The notes: generated by a model from the sequence alone, not told the origin. A stretch of 64,000 bases of DNA from Ensifer oleiphilus (GCF_013371465.1 NZ_JABWDU010000010.1:186001-250000); one strand, 5' to 3'. Positions 24,137 to 33,771 are shown, counted from the stretch's first letter. Made by a program: numbers and translations.

Positions 24137-25252
24137 ATGCAAAACGTGCTGAATCTGCGTCGTGAAGTGACCGGCGCTACCACCCTCGATGTCACCGACA
24201 TTACGGCGGAAGCCACAGCCCTGCCCGGCTTCGACGGCCACGAGCAGGTCTGGCTGGGCCGCGACACCGAGCGTGGCCTGGAGGCAATCGTCGCCGTTCA
24301 CACGACGGTCCTCGGCCCGGCATTGGGAGGTACGCGCATTTGGCCGCACGTTAGCTTCGCGGCCGGCGTTACCGATGCGCTGCGCCTTTCACGCGGCATG
24401 AGCTTCAAATCGGCCATTGCCGGTCTGGCGCTTGGCGGCGGCAAGGCAGTCATCATCGCCGACCCGAAAAAGGACAAGACGCCGGCAATGCTCGAGGCCT
24501 ACGCAGAGATGCTGAACGCCCTCGTCGGCCAATATATCACGGCCGAAGATGTCGGCATGACGCTTGCGGACGCGGATTTTCTTGCCGAGCGCACACCGAA
24601 TGTCAGCGGAACGACCCGTGGCGGCAGCGGCAATCCATCGCCCTTTACCGCATTGGGCACATTCCTCGGCCTCAAGGCTGCGTTGCGTCATCGCACCGGC
24701 AGCGACGACCTGAAGGGCATTTGCGTGGCGATACAGGGACTCGGTTCGGTCGGTTGGGGGCTCGCCCAAAGGCTCCAAGCCGAAGGCGCCACGCTGGTTG
24801 TCTCCGATCTCGACCCGGCACGCACCGAACGTGCTGCTGAAGAATTCGGCGCAACAGTCGTCGAGGGTCAGGAGATCATTGCTGCGGATGTCGAGGTATT
24901 CGCGCCTTGCGCGCTCGGTGGCGTCCTATCAGCCGCCACGATCCCGCTGCTGCAAGCCAGGATCGTTGCCGGAGCCGCCAACAATCAGCTTGCCACGGTC
25001 ACCGACGGCGAACGTCTGCGGGAAAGAGACATCCTCTATGCGCCTGACTACGTGATCAACGCAGGCGGCGTCATCAACGTCGCTGCGGAAATTGGAAGCG
25101 GCCGCTATAACCTGGACCACGTGATGGCCCGCGTCAGCCAGATCCCCTCGACGTTGACGCGCATCTTCGAGCGCGCCGCGCAAGAAGGCCGCACAACCGA
25201 CGACGTGGCTGAAACCATGGCCCGGGAGATCATCGAGGCAGCTCGACGGTAA
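24137..25252 (+). CDS. Glu/Leu/Phe/Val dehydrogenase
   Basis: NAD(P)-dependent amino-acid dehydrogenase, 371 residues, that deaminates an L-amino acid to its 2-oxo acid. The N-terminal domain carries ALGGTRIWPH near 56 and the catalytic-lysine motif GLALGGGKAVIIADPKKDKT near 95-113. The Rossmann domain begins with VAIQGLGSVGWGLAQRL near 195. NAGGVINVAAEIG near 310 is conserved. ATG 24137 follows GGGAGGA by 6 nt. The Leu/Phe/Val-type length (shorter than GDH) suggests a branched-chain or aromatic substrate. Confidence 0.88.
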   Translation: MQNVLNLRREVTGATTLDVTDITAEATALPGFDGHEQVWLGRDTERGLEAIVAVHTTVLGPALGGTRIWPHVSFAAGVTDALRLSRGMSFKSAIAGLALGGGKAVIIADPKKDKTPAMLEAYAEMLNALVGQYITAEDVGMTLADADFLAERTPNVSGTTRGGSGNPSPFTALGTFLGLKAALRHRTGSDDLKGICVAIQGLGSVGWGLAQRLQAEGATLVVSDLDPARTERAAEEFGATVVEGQEIIAADVEVFAPCALGGVLSAATIPLLQARIVAGAANNQLATVTDGERLRERDILYAPDYVINAGGVINVAAEIGSGRYNLDHVMARVSQIPSTLTRIFERAAQEGRTTDDVAETMAREIIEAARR

Positions 25253-25374
25253 GCCGGGAAATAGGCTCCCCAACCGTGGAGGTGCTCTTTCGGGCGGCTT
25301 GCAAACGCGCGAACGCACCTTGAACACACGGACGGCCTGGCGGACTGGGGCAAAGGGGGTTCGCTGTTCGCTCT

Positions 25375-25629
25375 TCAGCGCGGCCCCGCCCCTCGGCCCG
25401 TCAGCAGCCACGAGAGGCTGACACTCAAGACGCCGGCAATCATCGCCAGGCGATTGGCGCGTGGAGCGGCGCGGTCATTTTCCCAGTCGAACCACGTTTT
25501 CGTCTCCACGCCAACGATCTTGGCAGCGCTTTGTGCCGAGACATTCAGCGCGTCGCGCGCGAGTGACATGCGGCCGCCGATCGTATCGTCCTGTACGCAG
25601 GCCACGTTTTCCCAATTGTTGAAGTTCAT
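25375..25629 (-). CDS. Small XRE-type helix-turn-helix protein
   Basis: 84-residue protein; ATG 25629 has AAGGGA 6 nt upstream. The helix-turn-helix is SLARDALNVSAQSAAKIVGVETKTWFDWEN (read as two helices near 22-51), followed by RLAMIAGVLSVSLSWLLTG. The pattern RANRLAMIAGVLSVSLSWLL is the usual end of the cI/Xre fold. It lies 82 nt downstream of the glycine-betaine binding-protein gene on the same strand and might be co-transcribed and regulate it. Confidence 0.8.
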   Translation of the reverse strand: MNFNNWENVACVQDDTIGGRMSLARDALNVSAQSAAKIVGVETKTWFDWENDRAAPRANRLAMIAGVLSVSLSWLLTGRGAGPR

Positions 25630-25711
25630 CGGTATCCCTTTCCATTCCCGTGCCAACGGTGCGGCCGGCGTCCTCTTGCAGACGCCGGCTGATCTTCAGC
25701 GGATGGTCGGC

Positions 25712-26578
25712 TTAGCTTCCGATCCAGACCTTCACCTGATCGGGATGATCCGCGATGTATTTCTCGACCGCGGCGTCGTACGAGGTCTGCTGCGCCTCGA
25801 ACATCGCGGCTTCCAGATCGCCGATCGGCAGCTTCATTCGGGTAAGGAAGGCTGCGACCTCGGGATTGTCCTGCTTGAACCCCTGCCGCGCCAGCACATC
25901 GACATGCTCGGCCTCACCAAGCGAGCTCTTCGGATCGGCGATATAGCGAAGCTCGTACTTGCCGAACATCCAATGGGGGCTCCACGACGTTGCAACGAAC
26001 CACTTCTCGGTCCTGACCGCGCGGTCGACCGAGGTCAGCATGCCGGCCTCGCTGGAGATCTGAAGCTTATAGTCCTCAAGTCCGTAGTCCTTGAGCGCCT
26101 TTTCCGAAAGCCGCGTCAGGCCCGCGCCGGGGTCGATGCCCTGAACCGTCGAGCCAAGCTTCTGCCTGATTTCGGGCTTCTGCAGATCCTCGATCGAGTT
26201 GAGCTCGCTTTCGGGAATATAGGCTGGAACAACCCATCCGAGCTTGGCGCCTTCGTAGACGGTGCCCAGCGTCTCGACCTTGTCTTTCACCTTGCCGTAA
26301 TAGTCGGCATGGGTCTGCGGCAGCCAGGCCATCATCATCGCATCGAGATCGCCGCGGCTCACGCCTTGATAGAGCGGCGCCACGTCGGTCTGCACGAGTT
26401 CGACCTCCCGCCCCAATTCGTCCTTGATGATCTTTGCTGCGAGCTTGGTGACGAATTCCGCGTCGGACCAGGCGGCCCAGCCGATTTTCACGGGCTTTGC
26501 CTCCTTGGCAAAGCTGGCGCCTGCCGGACCGGCAACAAGCATGGCTGCAAGGCCGATGGTTGTGATTGTCTTGAACAT
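25712..26578 (-). CDS. Glycine betaine/proline-type ABC transporter substrate-binding protein
   Basis: Periplasmic OpuAC/ProX-family binding protein, 288 residues, with signal peptide FKTITTIGLAAMLVAGPAGA. The mature protein begins KPVKIGWAAWSDAEFVTKLA and has WFVATSWSPHWMFGKYELRY near residue 195. Tryptophans in WAAW, AWLPQTH and WSPHW are the expected aromatic-box residues that bind quaternary amines. ATG 26578 follows AAGGA by 6 nt. Third gene of a V-W-X ordered operon. The ligand could be glycine betaine, proline betaine or histidine-type compounds. Confidence 0.92.
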   Translation of the reverse strand: MFKTITTIGLAAMLVAGPAGASFAKEAKPVKIGWAAWSDAEFVTKLAAKIIKDELGREVELVQTDVAPLYQGVSRGDLDAMMMAWLPQTHADYYGKVKDKVETLGTVYEGAKLGWVVPAYIPESELNSIEDLQKPEIRQKLGSTVQGIDPGAGLTRLSEKALKDYGLEDYKLQISSEAGMLTSVDRAVRTEKWFVATSWSPHWMFGKYELRYIADPKSSLGEAEHVDVLARQGFKQDNPEVAAFLTRMKLPIGDLEAAMFEAQQTSYDAAVEKYIADHPDQVKVWIGS

Positions 26579-26640
26579 ATCAATCCTTCCTATGCATTTC
26601 GGACGACGGCGGGCACGGCCCGCGGCAGAGAGGATGGCAC

Positions 26641-27519
26641 TCAAACCGTCTTTGCCTCAGGGTGGCGCATGGCGAGTTTCACAAACGGCAGGCGCCAGGT
26701 GGCCCCCTTCTTTCCGAGGCTCTGGGTGAGGCGATCGAGAATGACGGCGAGGATGACCACCGCCAGACCGCCTTCGAAACCAGTGCCGACATCGAGCCGT
26801 TGGATGCCCGTCAGCACCGTGTTGCCTAGGCCACCGGCGCCGATCATCGAGGCGATGACCACCATGGACAGCGACAGCATGATTGTCTGGTTGATGCCCG
26901 CCATGATCGATGGCATGGCATTGGGGAGTTGGACCTTGAGGAGAAGCTGGGTTGGCGTGCAACCAAAGGCGTTGCCGGCCTCGACGAATTCCAAATCCAC
27001 CTGGCGGATGCCGAGATTGGTCAGGCGCACGACTGGAGGCATCGAAAAGATGACGGTTGCGATGGTTCCCGGAACGGCGCCGAGCCCGAAAAACATTGCC
27101 GCCGGGATGAGGTAGACGAAGGCCGGCATTGTCTGCATCAGGTCGAGCGCCGGGCGGATGACCGCCGCGACGCTATCGCGGCGGGCCATGGCGACGCCGA
27201 GCGGCAGGCCGACGATCATCGCGATGACCGTCGAAGCAATGACCAGAGACAACGTCTCCATCATCGCGGCCCACAGCCCCATCTGTCCAACCAGCGCGAG
27301 CGACAGGCTAGCAAAGACCGCGAAGCCGAACGAGACGCGCCACAGGGCGAGAAGAGCGAAAATCGCGATACCGACCGGCATTGGAATTGCGAGCAGGCCG
27401 CTTTGCAACCCGGTCGTGACGAACCCGATCGACGCGGCGGTGAGATCGAGCGCTGGTGAAAAGTTGTCGAGGATGTAATTGACGGCCGAATCGATGCCGT
27501 CTCCGATGTCGAAGCTCAT
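26641..27519 (-). CDS. Glycine betaine-type ABC transporter permease (ProW-like)
   Basis: Inner-membrane permease of 292 residues with an N-terminal extension, then five to six helices. The binding-protein-dependent permease core includes MARRDSVAAVIRPALDLMQTM and the EAA-like loop ATPTQLLLKVQLPNAMPSIMAG-type segment (VEAGNAFGCTPTQLLLKVQL) near residue 190. GINQTIMLSLSMVVIASMIG is a ProW hallmark. ATG 27519 was chosen over a TTG four codons earlier. It lies 26 nt after the ATPase gene. Confidence 0.92.
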   Translation of the reverse strand: MSFDIGDGIDSAVNYILDNFSPALDLTAASIGFVTTGLQSGLLAIPMPVGIAIFALLALWRVSFGFAVFASLSLALVGQMGLWAAMMETLSLVIASTVIAMIVGLPLGVAMARRDSVAAVIRPALDLMQTMPAFVYLIPAAMFFGLGAVPGTIATVIFSMPPVVRLTNLGIRQVDLEFVEAGNAFGCTPTQLLLKVQLPNAMPSIMAGINQTIMLSLSMVVIASMIGAGGLGNTVLTGIQRLDVGTGFEGGLAVVILAVILDRLTQSLGKKGATWRLPFVKLAMRHPEAKTV

Positions 27520-27545
27520 GGTTTTATCCAATTGGCTGGGAAGGT

Positions 27546-28778
27546 TCAGTTGGCGCGGTCGAGCGTCTCAAGCAGCGCCGACTTGCTGATGGCGCCGACA
27601 TAGCGATGCTGGTCGTCGACAACGGGAACCGGCCACGCGCTTGCCGCCACCTGCCCAAGAACTCCAGAGAGTTGTTCGCCGGCATGGATCGGCGCCGCGT
27701 CCGCGAGAAACGCCTTGCGGTATGGGTCTTCCGCCTTTGAACGGATCTTCTCCATCAACGACGTCTGGCTGACCATGCCATGGTATTTCATGTCGCGGCC
27801 GACGATGATCGCAAACTCCCGGTCGCGGCTCTTCATCTGCTCCAATGCCGCAGCAGCGGAAACTCCCTGTCGGTCTATGATGGTAATCTGATTCCGTCGG
27901 GCCACGTCGCCGGCCTTGAAAACCTGGGAGACGTCGACATTGCGGAAAAACGACCGGATGTAGTCGTTGGCCGGATTGACGACGATTTCGTCCGGCGTGC
28001 CCACCTGAACGACATTGCCATTCTGCATGATGCAGATACGGTCACCGATGCGCATCGCCTCGTCGAGATCATGGCTGACGAAGACGATCGTGCGGCTTCG
28101 TTCGGATTGCAGCCGCACAAGCTCGTCCTGCATTTCCGTCCGGATGAGCGGATCAAGTGCAGAAAAGGCCTCGTCCATTAGCAAGATCGACGGCTCGCTT
28201 GCCAGCGCCCGGGCAAGGCCGACGCGCTGCTTCATGCCGCCTGAAAGCTCGTCCGGGCGGCTTTCGCCATAGCCCTCGAGCCCGACGGCTTTCAGCGCCG
28301 CCATGGCCTTGGCTTTGCGCTCGACGTCCCCGACGCCAGCCACTTCCAAGCCGAAGGCGGCATTGTTCACAACATTCCGGTTTGGGAGAAGCGCGAAGGA
28401 CTGGAACACCATGCTGATGTCCCGGCGACGGAGGTCGATCAGCGCCTTGGGCGACATATTGGTGATGTCCTGGCCATCGATCTCAATCGAGCCTGAGGTC
28501 GGCTCGATCAATCTGTTGAGCAAGCGAAGAAGCGTGGATTTTCCGCAGCCGGACAGGCCCATGATCACAAAGATCTCTCCCGCCTTGATGTCGAAACTGG
28601 CATTGTTGACGCCAATGGAGCAACCGGTTTCTCTGTGAATGTCTGCCTTGCTCTTGCCGGAGCGAAGTAGCTTTAGGCCATCATCGGGATGTTCACCGAA
28701 AATCTTGTAGACGTTCTTCAACCGGATCTTCGTCGACCTCTCGGAAGAGCCATTCTCATATTCAGTCATAAAAGCCAT
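27546..28778 (-). CDS. Glycine betaine-type ABC transporter ATP-binding protein (ProV-like, with CBS pair)
   Basis: ATPase of about 410 residues. An N-terminal KNVYKIFG segment leads into Walker A GLSGCGKST, signature LSGGMKQRVGLARAL and Walker B ILLMDEAFSALDP. The last 110 or so residues form two CBS modules (DREFAIIVGRDMKYHGMVSQ and WPVPVVDDQHRYVGAISKSA), the ionic-strength sensor of osmoregulatory ProV/OpuAA proteins. Start choice between ATG 28778 and 28769 is uncertain since neither has a good SD. First gene of the operon. Osmotic or betaine control is expected but no site is evident. Confidence 0.92.
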   Translation of the reverse strand: MAFMTEYENGSSERSTKIRLKNVYKIFGEHPDDGLKLLRSGKSKADIHRETGCSIGVNNASFDIKAGEIFVIMGLSGCGKSTLLRLLNRLIEPTSGSIEIDGQDITNMSPKALIDLRRRDISMVFQSFALLPNRNVVNNAAFGLEVAGVGDVERKAKAMAALKAVGLEGYGESRPDELSGGMKQRVGLARALASEPSILLMDEAFSALDPLIRTEMQDELVRLQSERSRTIVFVSHDLDEAMRIGDRICIMQNGNVVQVGTPDEIVVNPANDYIRSFFRNVDVSQVFKAGDVARRNQITIIDRQGVSAAAALEQMKSRDREFAIIVGRDMKYHGMVSQTSLMEKIRSKAEDPYRKAFLADAAPIHAGEQLSGVLGQVAASAWPVPVVDDQHRYVGAISKSALLETLDRAN

Positions 28779-29219
28779 AAAAACTTGCCGCCTGCTCAAT
28801 AGCTGACGCACTCTCCTTGTTTGTGATTTTCAACACTCCTCAAGCAAACACCGCTCAAGAAAGCGCCTTCTATAGATATGAACCCCGAGTATCGGGGGGG
28901 CCACTAAGTCAATCTTCGGCAATCGTCAGATGAGTATCATTATAACGATACGAGCTGCGTCGATTGGCGCGGAGAAACTGCGCTTTTACAATGGCTGATG
29001 ACGGCCGAGGCGCAAACGGTTGCCTTTATTACGACGCGGAGTTCCCAATGTCCATTGAAAATTCTATTCTTTTCGCAATCGAGACGCGTCGACGCAACTC
29101 AACGACGTACACCGGATAGCCGAACCCCCTGCAAAAGCACGCTTGTGCGGGCCCTCTTTGTCGCCGCGCCGATGGGGGCTTTCCGGCGATGAATGACAAC
29201 GTTTCGGGAAGGCTGACGG
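28779..29219. other. Intergenic stretch upstream of the betaine operon
   Basis: Holds a short hairpin CCCCGA-GTA-TCGGGG at 28883-28897 and AT-rich DNA around 28930-28950, presumably the promoter of the ProV-like gene. No gene can be supported. Confidence 0.5.
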
Positions 29220-29771
29220 TTAGCCAATGACCTCATTGCGATAGACGCCCCATAAATCCACTTGCCTGACATATCCGACGAGACCATGTCGCCTGACTGT
29301 GACTTCGCACCAGGTTCCGTCGCAACGATCAAGCCTGACGAGCACGCCGCCCTGCAGGCGGGCACGTTCGGATGCTGCCGTTGCAGGCGCGGTTCGCAGC
29401 GCGGCGTTCGTTTCCAGCCAGCTGCCGACGGTGGCCATTCTTTGACCGGAGAGCAACGCCGCCGACATCCAGCCGGTTGCTCCGTCCGCGTCGCGGACCA
29501 TTCGCCAATTGCCGGACTCTTCCATGACCTCAAGCGGCAGACCAGGTGTGACGTAGAGCCAGATGATCGGATAATCGGTGGACGGCCCTATCCGGAGTCT
29601 GGCAGCGCCACTTTTCAGGGAGACGAAACGAGGGATTGCAAGGCCGGTGGCGCGCCCAACGCTCCTTGCATCGGCGAGCGGCTCCGCCACGCTCTTCCCG
29701 CTCCCTTCGCAACTCTCGAACGCAAGCCACGACAGTAGCGCGCAGGACATCTGGACGATCAGCGAGGCCAT
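29220..29771 (-). CDS. Bacterial SH3-domain protein
   Basis: 183-residue protein with a hydrophobic N-terminus (ASLIVQMSCALLSWLAFESC), likely a signal or anchor. Two SH3b modules follow. The first is VSLKSGAARLRIGPSTDYPI to WRMVRDADGATGWMSAALL (about residues 50-108), the second NAALRTAPATAASERARLQG to WCEVTVRRHGLVGYVRQVDL (about 121-175). Such domains bind peptidoglycan or peptides in the envelope. It follows the IalB-like gene by 12 nt, so the pair is probably one operon of envelope proteins. Confidence 0.85.
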   Translation of the reverse strand: MASLIVQMSCALLSWLAFESCEGSGKSVAEPLADARSVGRATGLAIPRFVSLKSGAARLRIGPSTDYPIIWLYVTPGLPLEVMEESGNWRMVRDADGATGWMSAALLSGQRMATVGSWLETNAALRTAPATAASERARLQGGVLVRLDRCDGTWCEVTVRRHGLVGYVRQVDLWGVYRNEVIG

Positions 29772-29783
29772 CTGGCGCCCAAC

Positions 29784-30284
29784 TCATCGTGCGCAGCGGG
29801 CAGCACCCTTGAGCGCCGCGGTCATGCCTTTCAGCGAGAACGAGTAGCTCGTTTCCGTGCCGCGGCGCGAGCGTGCATTCAACGTCATCGTCGCCCCCGC
29901 CTTCATCGCCGCAACGAGTTCGGCGTCGCGTGCCTCGCGCCGCGTCCATGCGGCCCGGCCCTGCGAAGCCAAGGTGAAAGCCTTGTCACCGACCGTAGCG
30001 GTCAGGGTCGAACCGGGCTCGAGGTCGTAGCCCATGATCGCTTGCGGCACGTATTCGCTGGTCAGCCGCGGTGACGGCGCGACAAGGAAGAAGTTCTCGC
30101 CGTGGTCGACGTGATCGGGCTTCATCGTCGTTGGAATCGAGAGAATATAGCAGGTGTCGCGGCCATCGTTTTTATAGGAGTACACGCCCCAGGCGCCGAA
30201 GGAATTGAGCTTCACGGGCTGTGCCTGTGCAACGGCGCAGGTGGTCAAAAGGATCGCGCAAGCAGCAATAGATCTGGATTTCAT
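29784..30284 (-). CDS. Invasion-associated locus B (IalB)-like exported protein
   Basis: 166-residue periplasmic protein with signal peptide KSRSIAACAILLTTCAVAQA. The mature start FGAWGVYSYKNDGRDTCYIL resembles the IalB family pattern FGDW...CYI. Later family features are FTLASQGRAAWTRREARDAE and a last ATMTLNARSRRGTETSYSFS beta pair. IalB proteins of alphaproteobacteria are periplasmic; their function outside Bartonella is unclear. First gene of a pair with the SH3 protein. Confidence 0.85.
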   Translation of the reverse strand: MKSRSIAACAILLTTCAVAQAQPVKLNSFGAWGVYSYKNDGRDTCYILSIPTTMKPDHVDHGENFFLVAPSPRLTSEYVPQAIMGYDLEPGSTLTATVGDKAFTLASQGRAAWTRREARDAELVAAMKAGATMTLNARSRRGTETSYSFSLKGMTAALKGAARCAR

Positions 30285-30575
30285 CTTGTTTCCTTTAGCA
30301 TGGAGGGGTCAGGCGGCGCGTCTCGACCGCGCACAAGATGCGCCATTCGCGGTCGCAATCGTTGTCAAAACGTTAACGAAAAGCACCGGAAAAAATACAT
30401 TATCACCAACGACCGAGGCCGAAGCCCAGCGCTCCTGATCTCGCCGGCGAATGCGGGGCGGATAAAAATATCGTGACCCGATTGTGTTCGCCTGACGGGT
30501 CGACACCCCGTCGTTTGGCAGCCAACATGAACGGGAGATGAACGGATATTTGACCAATACCTGGAGCTACCGCCT

Positions 30576-30824
30576 ATGTTCGGCTTAACATTCACGTCGC
30601 ACACTACGTCGCAACGCTTTGACATTGCTGGTGTAATGGCGGTGACCACCGCAATTGCCTATTGCGGCAACCTGACGGAAACTGATATTTCGGTGACGCA
30701 TGAACGCGGATTGATCTACCTGGACGGCGTTGTCTCCTCCATGGCGGTGCGGGAGGAGGCTCAGAAGGTCGCCAACGAAGTTACCGGCTCACCAATCCGA
30801 AACCGGCTCCGAGTAGCCAGTTGA
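30576..30824 (+). CDS. BON-domain-like small protein
   Basis: 82-residue protein without signal peptide. The segment DISVTHERGLIYLDGVVSSM followed by AVREEAQKVANEVTGSP and IRNRLRV matches the alpha-beta BON pattern, in which a strand pair carries the GVVSS turn. GGAG lies 9 nt before ATG 30576. BON domains often bind phospholipids or polysaccharide. Alone, between a divergent IalB-like gene and a methyltransferase. Role unknown. Confidence 0.7.
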   Translation: MFGLTFTSHTTSQRFDIAGVMAVTTAIAYCGNLTETDISVTHERGLIYLDGVVSSMAVREEAQKVANEVTGSPIRNRLRVAS

Positions 30825-31022
30825 CTGATCGTTTAGAAAAACGAGAGCTTCGGAATTGCCCGCGCCACCTGACAGTCAGGCGCTTTGCGCTGACCTCGAC
30901 ACGGGCGAACGTTCCGGCCCTACCGCGATAGGAGCGGACAGGCGTCGCCGTTGAACCCAACGGGTTAACGCGATCGAAAGTCGATGCTGCTAGCACTGCT
31001 GGGTTGAATCAGGAGACCCGAA

Positions 31023-31808
31023 ATGCTGCCTGCAATATGGAAGCCGATCGAAGCAGGTGGCCTGATCCGGCTCGGATCTCCGCGTGACGGAGGCTATATC
31101 GTTCCCAGGCGCGCCGTGCTTGCCTCCAAATTCCTGATCAGCATGGGATTGAACGACGATTGGCAATTCGAGAAGGCGTTTCGGCGACTTGCAGATGTGC
31201 ATATCGTTTGTTTCGATCACTCTGTCACCTGGAAGTTTTGGCTCCGGTACTATGCCGAACAGGTTTTGCGCCTTCGTTGGCTCAGGTTGGGGCGCTACCT
31301 GGATTATCGTTTGTTCTTCAGTCGGCCGGGCGTCGAGCACCGGCAGATCAGGATCGGCTATGATCAACCGGGCGAAGTTAACGTCCCGAGCCTGCTGAAG
31401 GAATTTTCGGGCAGCAACATCTTCCTGAAAATCGATATCGAGGGATCCGAGTACAGAATCCTCGATCACATAGCGATGAATTCGAGCCGCTTTACTTGCG
31501 TCGTCATCGAATTTCACGATGTCGACCTCCATCGAGATCGGATTCTTCGATTTATCGAGGGAATGACGAATTTTTCAATCGTCTTTCTTCATCCCAACAA
31601 TTTTGCCGGCACTGATGACCAGGGCGACCCGCTGGTTCTGGAAATGTGCCTCGTCCGGGGCGACCTGCTCGACCCCTCGACGCCTGGCGAAGCGAGGCCG
31701 GAACTGCCAGCCAACACGTCACGCCGTGCTGATATTGAGTTGCGATACGCGCCAGCGGGTCCGAAGCCGCCCGAGTTTCGCCGCGACCGCGCGGCTGGAG
31801 CTGAGTGA
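31023..31808 (+). CDS. FkbM-type methyltransferase family protein
   Basis: 261-residue protein with a SAM-methyltransferase-like layout: SMGLNDDWQFEKAFRR near residue 40, VHIVCFDHS (end of strand 2) near 59, then NIFLKIDIEGSEYRILDHI near 138-156. KIDIEGSE is the hallmark of the FkbM domain. The C-terminus (about residue 215 on) is Pro/Arg-rich and poorly ordered. The canonical glycine-rich SAM loop is weak, so catalysis is not certain. FkbM enzymes methylate sugars or polyketides. No glycan genes adjoin. Confidence 0.75.
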   Translation: MLPAIWKPIEAGGLIRLGSPRDGGYIVPRRAVLASKFLISMGLNDDWQFEKAFRRLADVHIVCFDHSVTWKFWLRYYAEQVLRLRWLRLGRYLDYRLFFSRPGVEHRQIRIGYDQPGEVNVPSLLKEFSGSNIFLKIDIEGSEYRILDHIAMNSSRFTCVVIEFHDVDLHRDRILRFIEGMTNFSIVFLHPNNFAGTDDQGDPLVLEMCLVRGDLLDPSTPGEARPELPANTSRRADIELRYAPAGPKPPEFRRDRAAGAE

Positions 31809-31977
31809 CCTCGGCGCGGAAAACATCATGCCAACAGCATTGCGCCGGGAGCGACGCGCGCTGACTAGCTGGGATCCGTATCGAGCGATGCGATCGAAGA
31901 GGAGAAGCTGACGCACACGCCCATCCGGCGGCAAGCTGGATGAGGAAGCGCGAGGTGGGTTTAGCACTCAACCTCCG

Positions 31978-32010
31978 GCAGCCATCAGGGCTAGTGCCCC
32001 TGATGGCTGC
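31978..32010 (-). terminator. Hairpin after the DUF4168 gene
   Basis: Thirteen-base perfect stem GCAGCCATCAGGG / CCCTGATGGCTGC with a 7-nt loop, 15 nt past the DUF4168 stop. No U-tract on the minus strand. It may act for both convergent genes. Confidence 0.65.
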
Positions 32011-32025
32011 GTTGGCGCGCTCTGA

Positions 32026-32451
32026 TTATTGCCGAGCCGGCGCCCCGGCTTGAAGTTTTTCCTGGATCTTCTTGGCAACAGCCGGGTCGGCCTGTGCGGC
32101 TGACAGAATGGACGAGTATTCCTCCACTGAAATGGCGGGAGACGATTCTACAGCCTCGACCATCTCCTTGCTCGCTTCGGCCTCCAGCTTTTCCTTTGCT
32201 GCGGCGTCAGTCGTCGCGTCGATTTTCGCCGAATATTCCTGCCTGACCTTGTCGACCTGGAGATAGGCGACCGCGAAGGCCTGGATTTTCTGGTCGCTGA
32301 TGGGCGCGCCTGCCCCCTTGCTGTCAGCTTGATCCTGCGTCGGCTGCGCCGCTTGCGACTGGGCAGTTTCGAATGCGGATGCCGGGCTGAAGCCCGCAAC
32401 ACTGAGGAATGCTACGGTCAGCGATGCAACGAGTTTGTGGCGAGTAATCAT
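32026..32451 (-). CDS. DUF4168 exported protein
   Basis: 141-residue protein with signal peptide (RHKLVASLTVAFLSVAGFSPASA), a Gln/Ala-rich linker, then the DUF4168 domain (QKIQAFAVAYLQVDKVRQEY near 55-74 to ISVEEYSSILSAAQADPAVA near 107-126), mostly helical. AAAGGA lies 7 nt before ATG 32451. The much longer open frame upstream has no coding support. Domain function is unknown; members are periplasmic and common in rhizobia. Confidence 0.88.
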   Translation of the reverse strand: MITRHKLVASLTVAFLSVAGFSPASAFETAQSQAAQPTQDQADSKGAGAPISDQKIQAFAVAYLQVDKVRQEYSAKIDATTDAAAKEKLEAEASKEMVEAVESSPAISVEEYSSILSAAQADPAVAKKIQEKLQAGAPARQ

Positions 32452-32781
32452 GTCTATTCCTTTGTGACGTGTTCGGCAGCGATCGACCGCCGTGCTCAAT
32501 TGCTCCTTCAAAGGGGATGCATGTGGAACGTCACGTACAATGGAGCCCTCGAAAGGGACGGGTGCGGCAGCGGTAGGGTAATTTGCTGACCATTGAGCGG
32601 CGGCTTTGTGGCTCCCACCGAGGCCCGCCGCCGACATCGGAGAACGTGGTCCGGCGATGAAGGGACATGCAAAACAGAGGCGTCAGCCGCGGAACAGCCG
32701 ATCCGATTTTATTCCGCGAACTTAGATCCGCCCGAACGACCGTCGAATGATAACCACCCGAACAGAGACCCGGCTTGCCGT
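32452..32781. other. Intergenic stretch between DUF4168 and SDR genes
   Basis: Presumably the promoter of the DUF4168 gene and 3' region of the SDR gene. I see no gene or strong structure in it. Confidence 0.5.
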
Positions 32782-33537
32782 CTAGTGGGCAGTATAGGCT
32801 CCATCGACCAGGTGGTAGCTACCGGAGATAAAGCTGGCCTGTTCGGACAGCAGAAAACAGACGAGCGCTGCAACTTCGTCCGGTGTTCCCCGTCGGCCCA
32901 TTGGCTGAAGCGCTTCCAAACGTCGGTTGCTCGCCAGATCGGATCGTTCGGACACCAAAGGTGTTTCGATCCAGCCGGGGCCGACCGCGTTGATGCGGAT
33001 GCCTCGTCTTGCATATTCGATTGCTGCGACCTTGGTCAGACCGACGATACCATGTTTGGCGGCCGTATACGCGGATGCCATGGGCAAGCCGACCGACCCC
33101 AGGATGGACGACATGTTGACGATCGCGCCACCGCCCTGCCCGAGCATCGCGGTGATCTGGTACTTCATGCAGTAGAACACGCCATTTAAATTGACGTCTA
33201 GCAGCCTCTGCCAATCGTCAATCGCATAATCCGCCGTCACTTTTCGCACGCCGTCTACACCTGCGTTGTTGACCGCCAGATGAAGGCCACCGCATACCCT
33301 GACAACGGAAGCGATCAATTCCTCCACCGCAGCAGCGTCGGCGACGTCGACCTCAAAGGGATAAGCTGTACCCCCGGACGAACAGATTTCAGCCGCCACC
33401 TCACGCGCGGCCTCGGCATTGACGTCTGCCACAGCCACCGTCGCCCCTTCCTCGCTCAGTTGGCGAGAAATGGCTGCACCTATTCCGGAGCCCGCTCCGG
33501 TGACAAGTGCGACTTTCGTGGCGAAGCCAAGCTTCAT
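32782..33537 (-). CDS. SDR-family oxidoreductase (glucose-1-dehydrogenase-like)
   Basis: Classical short-chain dehydrogenase of 251 residues. Cofactor motif TGAGSGIG at about 13-20, with Asp at the end of strand 2 (AVADVN), favouring NAD. NNAGVDG near 90, catalytic Ser in SSILGSVG near 143 and YTAAK near 156. The C-terminal segment SGSYHLVDGAYTAH resembles the usual SGxxxxVDGGxT end. Start ATG 33537 has GAGGA 8 nt upstream. Stands alone. Substrate not readable. Confidence 0.9.
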   Translation of the reverse strand: MKLGFATKVALVTGAGSGIGAAISRQLSEEGATVAVADVNAEAAREVAAEICSSGGTAYPFEVDVADAAAVEELIASVVRVCGGLHLAVNNAGVDGVRKVTADYAIDDWQRLLDVNLNGVFYCMKYQITAMLGQGGGAIVNMSSILGSVGLPMASAYTAAKHGIVGLTKVAAIEYARRGIRINAVGPGWIETPLVSERSDLASNRRLEALQPMGRRGTPDEVAALVCFLLSEQASFISGSYHLVDGAYTAH

Positions 33538-33771
33538 TCTATGCATCCTCGTTGCCGACTCTAATCGACCAGAGACAGACACAGGCTGCAAGAAGTTTCA
33601 TCGGATGTCATGGATTTTGTCAGGCGGCCTCGCGCCCCTCCAAGTCCAATCTCCCTGATGCACCCGTATTACCGGGCGCCATCCACCACGGGACCAAGCA
33701 TAGCATCTTGGCCGAAGGACACATGAGTGTTAAAGACGAAACAGTGCTCACCGATTTACTAGCAGGTGGAT